Positions 7,843-18,874 of a DNA stretch of 64,000 nt are shown here, one piece after another. Made by a program: the position numbers and the translations under genes. Under the pieces are notes generated by a model, which saw only the letters and a program-made list of their open reading frames with translations, made no database searches and was not told where the DNA came from. This DNA is from Betaproteobacteria bacterium (GTDB taxonomy: Bacteria; Pseudomonadota; Gammaproteobacteria; Burkholderiales; Casimicrobiaceae). Within the stretch, counting starts at the first letter, position 1, and each line of letters begins with the position of its first letter. The DNA is taken from NCBI GenBank assembly GCA_016717855.1, contig JADKEV010000025.1, positions 16,275-80,274 on the forward strand. Reading direction: 5' to 3'.

Positions 7843-9300
7843 TCAAGTCCCGGGCCGCCGCAGGAATCGCCCGTGCCGGCTGGGCGCGACGTTGCCGTGC
7901 CGGTACGCTACGGCGCCATTGACCAGCACGCATTCGACACCGATCGCCTGGGCGTTCGGCTTCTCGAACGTGGCCGTATCCATGACAGTCGCCGCATCGA
8001 ACACCACGATATCGGCGAACGCGCCGGCGCGGATTTCCCCCCGGTCTGCAAGCCTGAACTGCCGCGCGGACAGTCCGCTCATCTTGTGCACGGCCGTCTC
8101 CAGCGAAAACAGGCCCACGTCGCGGCTGTAGTGGCCGAGCACGCGGGGAAATGTACCCCATAGCCGCGGATGCGGATGCTGGTCGTGCGGCAGGCCGTCG
8201 GAACCGATCATCGTTGCGGGGTACTGGAGCACGCGCTGGACGTCGTCCTCGCGCATCTGGAAGTAGCAGGCGCCGCCGGGCTGCAGCCGCTCACACGCCT
8301 CGCGCTGCGTGCACTGCCACTCCCGCGCGATGTCGGCCAGTGTGCGCGCGGCCATTTCGGGATGCGGCACCGAAAACGTGATCAGGATGTCGATGATGCC
8401 GTCGACCATCTCGCCTCGCAGCACCGTCGAACTGGCAATGTACGGGTAGCAGTCCAGTCCGATGGCCTGGTCGCGGCGCGCCGCGTCGATGTGCGCGATC
8501 GTCTGCACGGAGCGGCCCCAGTTCTGCGGCCCGGCGCATTTGTGATGCGATATCACCAGCGGCACCCTGCCGCGCCGCGCGGTGATAAACGCTTCATCGA
8601 GCGAGTCGAGCACTTGGTCCGCTTCCTGCCGGATGTGCGTCGTGTACACGCCTCCCATCTCGCCGGCGATGCCGGCCAGCAGCGCCAGCTCGTCGATGTC
8701 AGCAGCGGCGCCCGGCGGATAGAACACGCCGGAACTCAGCCCGGTCGCCCCGGCCGCCATCCCCTCGCGCAGCAGCTCGCCCATGCGCGCCTGTTCGGCC
8801 GCCGTTGCCGCCCGATAGGGGTCGCCCATCGCCGCCACCCGCAACGTCGAGTGGCCCACCAGCGCGGCGACGTTGACGGCGGGCCGTGCCGCATCGACCG
8901 CCGCCGCGTAGGCGGCCATCGTCGGATAGATGTATTTGTCGGGCCCGCCCAGCAGGTTCAGCGGCGGCGGCACGTTCGCATGCACCAACGGCGCGAGGCT
9001 GATGCCGCAATTGCCGGTCACAACGGTCGTGACGCCTTGGCTGATCTTGGGCAGCATCCGCGGCGCGGACTGTGCGAGGTAGTCGTCGTGGGTATGCACA
9101 TCGATGAATCCGGGCGCGACGATCTTGCCTGTAGCGTCGATGACCCAGGCGCCCTCCTCCACCAGGCCCGCGCCGATGGCGACGATGCGCGCGCCCTCGA
9201 TGCGCACATCGGCAGTGAAGCGCGGGGCGCCCGTGCCGTCGATGACTGTGCCGCCGCGCAGCAGCACGCCCTGTGGCCGGTCGGCGTTTCCGGAATGCAT
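7843..9300 (-). CDS. N-acyl-D-amino-acid deacylase / D-aminoacylase family
   Basis: 485 residues from the ATG at 9300, preceded by AGGAG. It has the layout of the D-aminoacylase branch of amidohydrolases: an N-terminal beta-sandwich strand (LLRGGTVIDGTG), the GFIDVHTHDD metal motif, TGNCGISLAP, SSGVFYPPG, THIRQEAD, ISHHKCAG, and a C-terminal GSDGLPHD plus AFADIVVFD. These enzymes hydrolyse N-acyl groups from D-amino acids using zinc. It is the first gene of the operon continuing at 7839 and 6780. Exact substrate is not shown by sequence. Confidence 0.8.
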   Translation of the reverse strand: MHSGNADRPQGVLLRGGTVIDGTGAPRFTADVRIEGARIVAIGAGLVEEGAWVIDATGKIVAPGFIDVHTHDDYLAQSAPRMLPKISQGVTTVVTGNCGISLAPLVHANVPPPLNLLGGPDKYIYPTMAAYAAAVDAARPAVNVAALVGHSTLRVAAMGDPYRAATAAEQARMGELLREGMAAGATGLSSGVFYPPGAAADIDELALLAGIAGEMGGVYTTHIRQEADQVLDSLDEAFITARRGRVPLVISHHKCAGPQNWGRSVQTIAHIDAARRDQAIGLDCYPYIASSTVLRGEMVDGIIDILITFSVPHPEMAARTLADIAREWQCTQREACERLQPGGACYFQMREDDVQRVLQYPATMIGSDGLPHDQHPHPRLWGTFPRVLGHYSRDVGLFSLETAVHKMSGLSARQFRLADRGEIRAGAFADIVVFDAATVMDTATFEKPNAQAIGVECVLVNGAVAYRHGNVAPSRHGRFLRRPGT

Positions 9301-9675
9301 GGCTGACTCCTTTCGGATTTGGGTCATGGCGAGCGGATCATCACCCGCGGTGCTCCCTCACCGCGTACTTCCCCTCCCGCGCCCGTCCTCCCCGATCCCG
9401 CAATTTCCCATACCGAAGATCGAACCCCCGCATTTCCTCAACGCTTGCCACAGGTATCGAGAACAACAACGGGCGTCAGGCTCTATGGCCAAGCCCTGAA
9501 GTGCGATCACCGGGCGGGATACCGAGCAAAGCTCTGGTCATCTGAGCCCGGGCCGGCGTCGCCGCGCCCGCCGCAAGCCTTGCGTTACCGAATCTGGCCG
9601 CCCGGACCGGACAATCCGGCGCGGGCTGCCACGTACCCGCGCACCGATTGTTGCGCGCCGGCGCCTTCATTCCGC
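9301..9675. other. Intergenic, upstream of the deacylase operon
   Basis: 375 bp between the start of the deacylase operon and the stop of the upstream lytic transglycosylase gene on the same strand. The operon promoter should be here, but I see no confident sigma70 pair, no terminator hairpin and no coding potential. Confidence 0.5.
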
Positions 9676-10668
9676 TCAACGCCTGGCGCTGGCGACGAGC
9701 GCCGACGGCGCCACGATGTGTTCCTCGTACGGATGCATTGCCTTGGGATACATGCCGGTGATCTTCTGCACGTACCGCCTTGTCTCCGCGTAGGGCGGAA
9801 TGCCGCGATACTTCTCGACCGCACCCTCCCCGGCATTATAGGCAGCGATGACCAAATGCACCTTGCCCTGGAAAAACGCAAGCAGCCAGCGAATATAGGC
9901 GAGCCCGCCCTTGATGTTATCGACCGGATCGAACACCCGCTTGACGCCGAAGCGCTGCGCGGTTTCGGGAATCAACTGCATCAGGCCTTGTGCGTTCCGC
10001 GGCGACACGGCTGCGGGGTTGAAATCCGACTCGACCGCGATCATCGCCAGCGCGAGTTCCGGGTCGACCGCATACAGGGGCGCGATCCTGTTGACGAGTA
10101 GTGCGATCGGCGTCCGGCCCGGCCTGGCGACGAGCGCCGGCGGCGCTTCGACGAGGACAAGGACGGGCGAAGGACCCTCGGCCACGACGATCGGGAGTAC
10201 CGGCTCCGCCTGGATCACCGGCGTCACCGGGACCTCCGGCACCGCGACGAGCACCGGATCCGGCGCGAGGCACGATGGCATTTCCGCATCGGGCTGCGGC
10301 CGGAAGTGGGCGAGCAGCTTCGCCGCGTCCGGGTGCCCAAGCGCCGCCGCCTTCTGGAAGAGCCCTGCTGCAATCCCGTCATCGCGCGGCAGTCCCCTGC
10401 CATGGGCGTACATCCAGCCGAGCTTGAACTGCGCGTCCGCGTAGCCCAGTCGCGCCGCCTGGCAATACAGCGCGGCTGCGCGCTGCGGGTCCTTCGGCAG
10501 GCCCTCCGCATGCTCGTACAGCACTGCCAGTTCGGTCTGCGCAGCCGGGTCTCCGCGTGCCGCTTCGAATTCGAGCGCGGCCAGCGCCACGCCGGCGTGC
10601 GCCGCGGAACTGGCCGCGCCCAGCAGCATCCATGTCGCGAATACTAGCGATCGCAATCGCGCCTTCAT
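9676..10668 (-). CDS. Sel1-repeat lytic transglycosylase (SLT family)
   Basis: 330 residues. Signal peptide MKARLRSLVFATWMLLGAAS, cleavage near AHA. Residues 30-125 are Sel1-like repeats (DPAAQTELAVLYEHAEGLPK, then YADAQFKLGWMYAHGRGLP). A Pro/Val linker is followed by an SLT domain from about 195: IAVESDFNP with catalytic Glu213, NAQGLMQLIPETA, AYNAGEGAV, and Y-P-E-T-x-x-Y near the end. The family cleaves MurNAc-GlcNAc bonds, leaving 1,6-anhydro ends. The ATG overlaps the TGA of the broken glycosyltransferase upstream (ATGA), a leftover of translational coupling. Confidence 0.85.
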   Translation of the reverse strand: MKARLRSLVFATWMLLGAASSAAHAGVALAALEFEAARGDPAAQTELAVLYEHAEGLPKDPQRAAALYCQAARLGYADAQFKLGWMYAHGRGLPRDDGIAAGLFQKAAALGHPDAAKLLAHFRPQPDAEMPSCLAPDPVLVAVPEVPVTPVIQAEPVLPIVVAEGPSPVLVLVEAPPALVARPGRTPIALLVNRIAPLYAVDPELALAMIAVESDFNPAAVSPRNAQGLMQLIPETAQRFGVKRVFDPVDNIKGGLAYIRWLLAFFQGKVHLVIAAYNAGEGAVEKYRGIPPYAETRRYVQKITGMYPKAMHPYEEHIVAPSALVASARR

Positions 10669-11222
10669 GACACCGCCTCGAGTTGTCGCGCCAGTTCCGC
10701 TGTCCGCGGGGCGGCGTGAAGCAGCGGCGATGTGCGAAGCATCGGCAACGGGCGCGCGCCCGTCACGTACCAGCTCGAGAAACCGATCCAGCTGCTCCGC
10801 GATCTGCACCGGCGCGTCGAGCGGCGCGATCGTGTCGATCCCCGCATCGGCCAGCGTGCGCGCCGTGTCACCGGCCGCGTCGGTGAGGGCGAGAATCGGC
10901 CGCCGCGCGCGCAGGTACTCGTCGCAGCCGGTCGCGCGCGGCACGACCTTCAGCGTCCGCGCCCCGATCCGGCCGCGCGCCTTCGGGTCCGCCAGCGCAG
11001 CGAAAAAGGGGCGCGGGTCGCGCTCCGACGCATAAACCGTCCCGCTATGGACGAGCACCACCTGCCCCCTTTCCTTTTTGTGCGCCGCGCCATCGCCCGG
11101 CCGGCTGGCCGCCGCCGCGAATGCCGCTTCATCATAACCGTTTTCGATGACGATGAGTCGTTCCGGCGGCAGGTTGGATAGCGCTCGGCATACAGACGCA
11201 GCGTACCCCGGGTGGTGAACAC
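10665..11222 (-). pseudogene. Family-4-type glycosyltransferase remnant
   Basis: Pieces of a GT4-like enzyme appear in order but in different frames: FTTRGTLRLYAERYP (from about 11219), then PPERLIVIENGYDEAAF and VLVHSGTVYASERDPRPFF, then an internal deletion joining ARTLKVVPRATGC to DEYLRARRPILALTDAAGDT, and a last piece TAELARQLEAVS ending at the TGA at 10665. The N-terminal half is missing beyond 11222, where an unrelated DUF5648 fragment on the other strand begins. With a truncation, an internal deletion and at least two frame changes it cannot encode an active enzyme. Confidence 0.75.
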
Positions 11223-11475
11223 CGCGCGCGCGCAATGGAACTACGAAGGCATCGGTTTTGCCACCACGCCGGCGAGCACGGCGGCGAATGGCTCGAAGTC
11301 CTGCCCGGCCACTACGCTGCCGGTCTATCGCGCGTACAACAATGCGTACCCTCCAAGCGGACCGAAGAACCCGTGGGACTCCAATCATCGCTACACGCTG
11401 CAGCAATCCGATATCGCCGAAATGGTCGCCATCGGTTGGCAAGGTGAGGGCATCGTGTTCTGCGCGCCGAATTAA
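11218..11475 (+). pseudogene. 5'-truncated DUF5648 domain fragment
   Basis: The frame reads QWNYEGIGFATTP, then LPVYRAYNNAYPP, DSNHRYT and VAIGWQGEGIVFCAPN before a stop at 11473. This matches the last 80 residues of the glycosidase-like protein at 735-3020 (KRWNFESLDFVSTP, TPVYRAYNNG, DSNHRITT, GWNDEGVVMCAPQ). Everything upstream of the domain's last third is gone. The break is at the same point where the glycosyltransferase remnant on the other strand is cut, so one rearrangement probably truncated both. Confidence 0.7.
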
Positions 11476-11502
11476 AGCGCTCAACCTTGGGCGTCGACAG
11501 GC

Positions 11503-11913
11503 CTATCGGAGTTTAGTGCGGCCCAGGCGCTTCGCATTCGCCACTGCCTTCCGATGCACCGGTGAGAGACCCTTGCCCAGGACATCGAGCGCGACACCCT
11601 GCAGCCGTGCGGTCACCGCACCTGCCGATGGCATGCCCCGCAGCGACGGCGACCACAACGCGCGAAAGTAGGAAGCCGCCAGCGCCTGATTCGCACTAAA
11701 CGCTTGCATGGTCATCGCATTCCATGACTCGGCGAATGCCTCGGCCTTCTCCGCGCTCATGCGCTTGAATTCCTTCCGGTCACGCGGAGAGTGGATGGGG
11801 CCGGCGACGGCCATGCGGGTTACGCGATGCGCCACGACTTGCGGCGCGGCGAAGGCTAGTTCCGCCATCTTGACGGCGAGGGATACGGTCTTGCGCTTGC
11901 GGCGAATGGACAT
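11503..11913 (-). CDS. Phasin-like polyhydroxyalkanoate granule-associated protein
   Basis: 136 residues: a basic N-terminus (MSIRRKRKTVSLAVK), then MAELAFAAPQVVAHRVTRMA, SPRDRKEFKRMSAEKAEAF, AESWNAMTMQAFSANQAL, and a basic C-terminus. The mostly helical, amphipathic pattern with SWNAM resembles short proteins of Burkholderiales annotated as PHA granule-associated phasins, which coat storage granules. No catalytic motif is present. Its stop lies 27 bp from the convergent DUF5648 fragment. The assignment is by pattern memory and moderate. Confidence 0.5.
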   Translation of the reverse strand: MSIRRKRKTVSLAVKMAELAFAAPQVVAHRVTRMAVAGPIHSPRDRKEFKRMSAEKAEAFAESWNAMTMQAFSANQALAASYFRALWSPSLRGMPSAGAVTARLQGVALDVLGKGLSPVHRKAVANAKRLGRTKLR

Positions 11914-12179
11914 TGAAGTGTTCCTTGAGGGCGCGCGGCCGGGATTCCCGATTGTAGTGCCTGACGGTGCCTGCGCCCGCGATTACCTGGCGCACCTGCC
12001 GGAATCTCCCCCCGCACCCCGCAACGGCCAATCGCCTTGCCCGGCGTCGCCCAGTTACGCTATGCTTGGTTGCGCCTCCGTCTTTCCCGTCGCGGGACCT
12101 GAGCGCGGAAGCGCAGCGGGGCCAGCGACGCGGCGCACCCACAGACTGCAAGCGTGGGCGTTGACAAGGGGGGGAGTTC

Positions 12180-12515
12180 ATGCAGATCACATTCAGGGAA
12201 GCCGATACGGCGATCGTGGCGCAGATCGCCGGCAGCATCGACGGCCTGACGTCGGAGGCGCTGCAGGCGGCGCTGCTGGGAGAACTGCTGAAGGGGCATC
12301 ACCGCATCGTCGCCGATTTCGAGGGCGTGGATTACACCAGCAGCGCGGGTCTGCGGGTCATCCTGGCGACCGTGAAGGAAGCCCGGCGCAACGGCGGCGA
12401 TTTCCGGCTGGCCGCGGTGCGTCCCGCCGTGATGCGCGTGCTGCAGATGAGCGGCTTCGCCGGCATCGTCAAGATCTATCCCGACGCCGAAGCCGCCGTG
12501 GCCAGCTTCAAGTGA
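12180..12515 (+). CDS. STAS-domain anti-sigma factor antagonist (SpoIIAA/RsbV-like)
   Basis: 111 residues, a single STAS domain: ADTAIVAQIAGSIDG at the N-terminus, then IVADFEGVDYTSSAGLRVIL with the conserved Ser pair (54/55) that carries the phosphoserine in this family, and FRLAAVRPAVMRVLQMSG. Dephospho-STAS proteins bind the HATPase anti-sigma kinase and release its target, while the phosphorylated form does not. Candidate partners are encoded nearby: the kinase at 18432-18854 and the PP2C phosphatase at 17164-18396. A GGGG-rich site precedes the ATG. Its stop overlaps the GTG of the patatin gene. Confidence 0.85.
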   Translation: MQITFREADTAIVAQIAGSIDGLTSEALQAALLGELLKGHHRIVADFEGVDYTSSAGLRVILATVKEARRNGGDFRLAAVRPAVMRVLQMSGFAGIVKIYPDAEAAVASFK

Positions 12516-13400
12516 CGCCACCGGGAACGCCGGCGGCGGCGGGCCGCAAGCGCGTCGCGATGGTCATCGGCTCCGGCAGCGTGAAGTGCGCCGCCGCGCT
12601 CGGTGTGCAGAAGGCCTTGACGCGCGCGGGCATCGGGATCGACCTGGTCGTCGGCTGCAGCGCCGGCGCCATGTTCGCCAGCCTGATCGCGGCCGGCTTC
12701 GACGCCCGTCGCGCGAGCGAACTCACGCACCGCCTCTGGACCCGGGAGATCACTTCCCGGCGCGACACGCGCGGACTGCTCTCGGCGCTGATGCCCAAGT
12801 GGTTCCGCTTCAATTCGGAATTCGGCATGCGCGACGACCGGCTGGTCATGGAACGGCTGCGCGAGACCTTCGGCAAGATGAGCTTCGAGTCCATGCAGAT
12901 TCCCCTGTACATCACGGCTACGGACTTCGCGACCGGCGAGCAGGTGGTTTTTTCCAAAGGCAGCCTGACTGACGCCATCCGTGCGAGCATCGCGATCCCG
13001 TTCATCTTCAAGCCGTGGCGCGTCGATGGCCGGCTGTGCGTCGACGGCTTCCTGTCCGATCCGCTGCCGGTAGGGGTCGCCGTCAAGGAAGGCGCCGGCA
13101 TCATACTGGCCGTCGGCTTCGAGAGCCCGTATCAGCGGCGGATCACGTCGCCCGCGCGCTTCGCCTTCCAGCTCTCGAGCATCATGACCAACAACCTGTT
13201 CAAGTCGGCGTTCGCCTTCCATCAGCTCGCGCATCACGACGAAGTGATTCCCATCGTGCCGCAGTTCGACAAGCACGTCGGCCTGTTCGAAACGGCCAAG
13301 CTGGCCTATGTCATCGAGGAAGGCGAAAAGGCCGCCGAGGAGCAGATTCCGTACCTGCGCCGCCTGCTGGACCTCGGCCCGGGACCCGCAACCGACACCG

Positions 13401-13420
<20 letters not shown>
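12512..13420 (+). CDS. Patatin-like phospholipase, coupled to the STAS gene
   Basis: 302 residues from a GTG that overlaps the STAS stop (GTGA). The patatin fold is clear: a Gly-rich oxyanion loop (VIGSGSVKCAAALGV), nucleophile elbow GCSAG with Ser50, and the VDGFLSDPLPV box with Asp178 completing the Ser/Asp dyad. Family members are acyl hydrolases acting on membrane lipids or acyl esters. No signal peptide or membrane segment, so cytosolic. The coupling to an anti-sigma antagonist suggests expression at fixed ratio or a functional link, which is inference. The stop overlaps the convergent kinase gene by 20 bp. Confidence 0.85.
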
Positions 13421-15130
<1,710 letters not shown>

Positions 15131-15134
<4 letters not shown>

Positions 15135-17059
15135 GGGGTGCGCTCCACGGAGGTCACCGCAGCAGGCGGCGCCGCGTCCGCCGCCGCGAGGGGAAGCGAG
15201 AACGAGAACGTGGACCCGGCGCCGGGGGCCGATTCGACCCACAGCTTGCCCCCATGCAATTCGACGATGCGGCGCGCGATGGCGAGTCCCAGGCCCGCGC
15301 CATCCCGGGGGCTGCCGGGCGCGCCGGCGGCCTGCTGGAACTCCTCGAATATGCGCGCCTGGTCGGCGCTGTCGACGCCCCGGCCGGTATCTCGAACCGT
15401 GACGACCAGCCGCCGGCAATCAAGAGTCACCGACACCTCCACCTCGCCGCGCTCGGTGAACTTGATCGCGTTGCCGACGAGGTTGAACAGGACCTGGGAG
15501 AGCTGCCGCTCGTCCGCCTCGAGCAGCGGCAGTCCTTCTGCCGGCAGCGTGGCGCGCAGGCGCAAGCCCTTCTCCTGCGCCAGCGCTTCCATCGCCACCA
15601 CGACTTCCCGGATCAGGTCGGACAGCGCGCAGGGCGCCAGATGCAGCCGCAGCGTCCCGGCCTCGATCTTCGCGATGTCGAGGACCTCGTCGATCATTCC
15701 CAGCAGGTGCCGCGCGCTGCGATCGACGCGCTTGAGCACCGGCTGCATCCGCTCCGGCGCATCGCCATAGACCCCGTCGAGCATGAGCTCGGTGTAGCCC
15801 AGGATCGCATTGAGCGGGGTGCGCAGCTCGTGGCTCATGTTGGCCATGAAATCGGACTTCGCCCGGCTCGCGATCTCCAGGCTGCGCTGCTGGGCCTGCA
15901 GCTGGCGATAGAGGCCCGCATTCTCGATCGCGACCGCGGCCTGCGCCCCCAGCGCGACCAGCAGCTCGACGCTGTCGGGATCGAACGGCCCGCGCGCGCG
16001 GCGCAGCAGCATCAGCCCGCGGGTGATCCGCGCCTGCACGATGGGCACGGCCAGCAGGCCGTGAAACCCATCCGCGATGGCCGCGTCGCGCAACAGGAAC
16101 CTGTCTTCCGCGTCCAGGTCGGGCACCTGCACCGGCTTCTTGCCGTCGATGGCTTCGCGGATCACCCGGTCCTGCGTATCCACGCGGATGCCGGCCAGCT
16201 TTTCATGAAACCCCGGACTGAGGTTCTGGTGCGCCAGGCTGCGGAACACCGTCGCGCCCGCCTCGACTTCCACGATGGCGCCGGCGTCCGCGCCCGCGAC
16301 GCGGACCGCGTGCCTGACAACGGCGTCGAGCACCACCTGCAATTCGATCGACGAACTGATCGCCTTGGTGACCTCATGCAACGCCTGCAGGCGTTCGAGC
16401 GATCGCGCGAGCGCGACGCCGTGCTGCTGCACCTCGTCGAACAGCGCCGCCTTTTCCTGGTCGGCCGCGCTGAGGCTCCGCGCCTGGCGCTTGAGCGTCG
16501 CGGCGTACGACGCCCCGTAGGCCAGGATGCCGGCGATGCAGATGAACGCGGTGACGAGGCCGGTGTCGGGGATGAACGTGAAACCCGCGCCGGCAGCCGC
16601 GGCCAGGCCGCCGGCGGCAAGCGCGGCCATGCACGCGCCCAGCATGCGCGCGCCGCCGACGCTGGTCGCCGAGATCAGGAGCGTGAACACGACGACGGTG
16701 GCCGGCCACAGCGGCAGGCCGATCAGGACCAGCCACACGCCACCCAGGAAACCGTCGGCCGCCAGCGTTGCCTTCTCGACGGTCTGCGGCCGGCGGCTGC
16801 CGCGCGCGAGGAGGAAGGCCAGATGCGGCCAGAGGAAAGTCTGCGCGAGCAGCAACGCCCACAGCAACGCGGTCGCGGCGCGCGCCCCCGGCCGTGCTTC
16901 GAGCAGCGTGGAGGCGACCGTCGCGCCGGTCACCAGGTAGCCGATGATGCGAATCCGGTAGTCGATGTAGACGACAGGGTGCACCCGACGGGCGGGCTCG
17001 CGCGCGGCGGGGAGCGGCCCAGGCTCCGTCGACGGAGAAACCGGAACTGTGTCGGACAT
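15131..17059 (-). CDS. Sensor histidine kinase with MASE2-like and GAF domains
   Basis: 642 residues from the ATG at 17059. Residues 25-185 repeat the MASE2-type membrane architecture of the neighbour kinase (RVHPVVYIDYRIRIIGY, FLWPHLAFLLA, SVGGARML). A GAF domain spans about 225-385 (LHEVTKAISSSIELQVVLDA, LLAVPIV). HisKA carries His410 (ANMSHELRTPLNA), and the HATPase_c boxes are NLVGNAIKF, DTGRGV and GAGLGLAIA. It has no receiver domain, so it may use that of the hybrid kinase or the REC-PP2C protein, which is divergently encoded 105 bp away. MASE2 is best known from nucleotide cyclases such as DgcC/AdrA. Confidence 0.87.
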
Positions 17060-17163
17060 CAGAGATTCCCCCTCGAGCGGATCGTTGCCGCGGCCGGCTG
17101 CGGCGCGCGACCCCGCCACCGGAGCGCCGGCTTGTCCTGACGCGCTTTGGTCAAGTCGCCGCC

Positions 17164-18396
17164 ATGTTACTCTCTGCCCGCCCCAACGCCAACGCCCGCG
17201 AAATGAATCCGCCTCCTTCCGTTCGACCGGCAATTCCCCCGGCATCGTCCGCGGCGGTGCTGGTGGTCGACGACGTCGAGGACAACCGGGAAGTGCTCGC
17301 GGCGCGGCTCGGCGCGTTGGGCATCGAAGACATCACGATGGCGGTCGACGGGCGGGAGGCGCTGGAGGCGATCGCGCGCCGGCCGTTCGACCTGGTGTTG
17401 CTCGACCTGATGATGCCCAACGTCAACGGCATCCAGGTGCTGGAAGCGTTGCGCGAGCAAGGCCGCCTGGAAGCGCTGCCGGTGATCATGGTGTCGGCGT
17501 CCAACGAAATGACCGGTGTCGTTCGCTGCATCGAACTCGGCGCCGAGGATTACCTAACCAAGCCGGTCAACGGCACGCTGTTGCGCGCGCGCGTCGGCGC
17601 CACGCTGGAAAAGAAGCGCCTGCGCGACGCGCTGCGCGCGAAGCTCGCGCAGATGGATCACGAACTGCTGCTTGCGCGCGAACTGCAACTCGGGATGGTG
17701 CCCCCGGATTTCGCGGCGCCGGACGGCGCGGTGGCCACGCACCTGCTGCTCGAGCCGGCGCGCCAGGTCGGCGGCGACCTGTGCGATTGCTTCCCCGGCC
17801 GCGGCGATACGCTGTGGTTCGCCATCGGCGACGTGTCGGGCAAGGGCGCCGCGGCGGCGATCTTCATGGCCCGCACGTGGAGTTGCCTGCGCTCGATCGC
17901 CACGCGCGCGAGTGATGCGCCCGGATCGCCGGGCGCGGTGTTGACCGCGATGAACCGGGAGTTGTGCGAGGCGAACGCGAGTTCCATGTTCACCACGCTG
18001 TTCCTCGGCCATCTGGAGCGCGCCAGCGGGCGCGTCGCGTACGCCAACGCCGGGCATCTGCCGCCGCTGCATCTGGCGCGCAATGGTGGTCTGGTCCAGC
18101 TGGACGAGCTGCCCCTGCCGCCAGTGGGCGCCTGGCCGGACACCGAGTACCCCACGCGCGCCATGCAGCTTGGCGCGGGCGACGCGCTGTTCGCCTACAG
18201 CGACGGCCTCACCGAAGCGATGAACGCCGACCAGGAGCAATGGGGCGAGCAGCGGCTGCGCGCGCTGCTGGCCGCCGGGGAGAACCTGGACGGCCGCGCC
18301 GTGCTCGCGTCGCTGCTGCGCGCGGTGCGCGAGTTCACCGGCGACCAGCCGCAGACCGACGACATCGCCGCGTTGCTGCTGCGCTGGAAACCCTGA
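17164..18396 (+). CDS. Response regulator with PP2C/SpoIIE-type serine phosphatase output
   Basis: 410 residues. Receiver domain at about 30-150 with acidic VVDDVED and phospho-acceptor Asp81 (LVLLDLMMPN), then a coiled linker and a PPM/SpoIIE phosphatase domain (about 185-410): ARQVGGDLCDCF, FAIGDVSGKGAAAAIFM, YANAGHLPPLHL, YSDGLTEAMN, QTDDIAALLLR. These supply the metal-binding Asp residues. Such proteins dephosphorylate STAS antagonists when phosphorylated. An alternative start is the ATG at 17203. Neither start has a clear ribosome site. The gene is divergent from the two kinases and convergent with the anti-sigma kinase. Confidence 0.87.
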   Translation: MLLSARPNANAREMNPPPSVRPAIPPASSAAVLVVDDVEDNREVLAARLGALGIEDITMAVDGREALEAIARRPFDLVLLDLMMPNVNGIQVLEALREQGRLEALPVIMVSASNEMTGVVRCIELGAEDYLTKPVNGTLLRARVGATLEKKRLRDALRAKLAQMDHELLLARELQLGMVPPDFAAPDGAVATHLLLEPARQVGGDLCDCFPGRGDTLWFAIGDVSGKGAAAAIFMARTWSCLRSIATRASDAPGSPGAVLTAMNRELCEANASSMFTTLFLGHLERASGRVAYANAGHLPPLHLARNGGLVQLDELPLPPVGAWPDTEYPTRAMQLGAGDALFAYSDGLTEAMNADQEQWGEQRLRALLAAGENLDGRAVLASLLRAVREFTGDQPQTDDIAALLLRWKP

Positions 18397-18431
18397 GCCG
18401 GCGCTCCGGCGCTCCGGCGGCGCTCTGGCGC

Positions 18432-18854
18432 TCAGGCGGCGCCGAGCTTCTTCACCAGCACCATGTGGTTCCCGTCCTCGTCGGTGCGATACGAGACATC
18501 GTCCATCGTCTGGTAGATGAAGTGGAGCCCGAAGCCACCGGGGGTGCGATCCTCGAGCAGGGTATCGGCATCGGGGATGCCGGGATCGTAGGGCTCGAAC
18601 GGGTGGCCGAAGTCGGTGAGCGTGACCTCGACCTGGCCGTCGCCGATGTCGAGCTCGAGCATCAGCGAGCCCGGATCCATGTCCGCGTAGCCATGCATGA
18701 TGACATTCATCGCGGCCTCGTCGACCGCGAGCTTCAGGTCGTCCACGGTGGTGCCGGTGATGCCGGCGGCGTGGCAGGTGCGCTCGATGAACGCGCGAAA
18801 GGCGCCGAGGGTTTCCATTTCGGCCACCAGGGTGATTCGGGAGCTGGATCGCAT
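18432..18854 (-). CDS. HATPase anti-sigma factor / serine kinase (RsbW/SpoIIAB-like)
   Basis: 140 residues from the ATG at 18854. GHKL-fold kinase: N box DEAAMNVIMHGY, G1 box TDFGHPFEP, G2 box GGFGLHFIYQ. RsbW-type proteins phosphorylate the STAS antagonist with ATP and bind a sigma factor or another target. It belongs to a minus-strand run after an unknown protein (20-bp gap) and an ATP-grasp gene, while its likely partners lie at 12180 and 17164. No sigma factor gene is adjacent. The ECF sigma at 60812 has its own anti-sigma, so the output target is open. Confidence 0.82.
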   Translation of the reverse strand: MRSSSRITLVAEMETLGAFRAFIERTCHAAGITGTTVDDLKLAVDEAAMNVIMHGYADMDPGSLMLELDIGDGQVEVTLTDFGHPFEPYDPGIPDADTLLEDRTPGGFGLHFIYQTMDDVSYRTDEDGNHMVLVKKLGAA

Positions 18855-18874
18855 CGCGGGCTCGGCGGCTGGTG

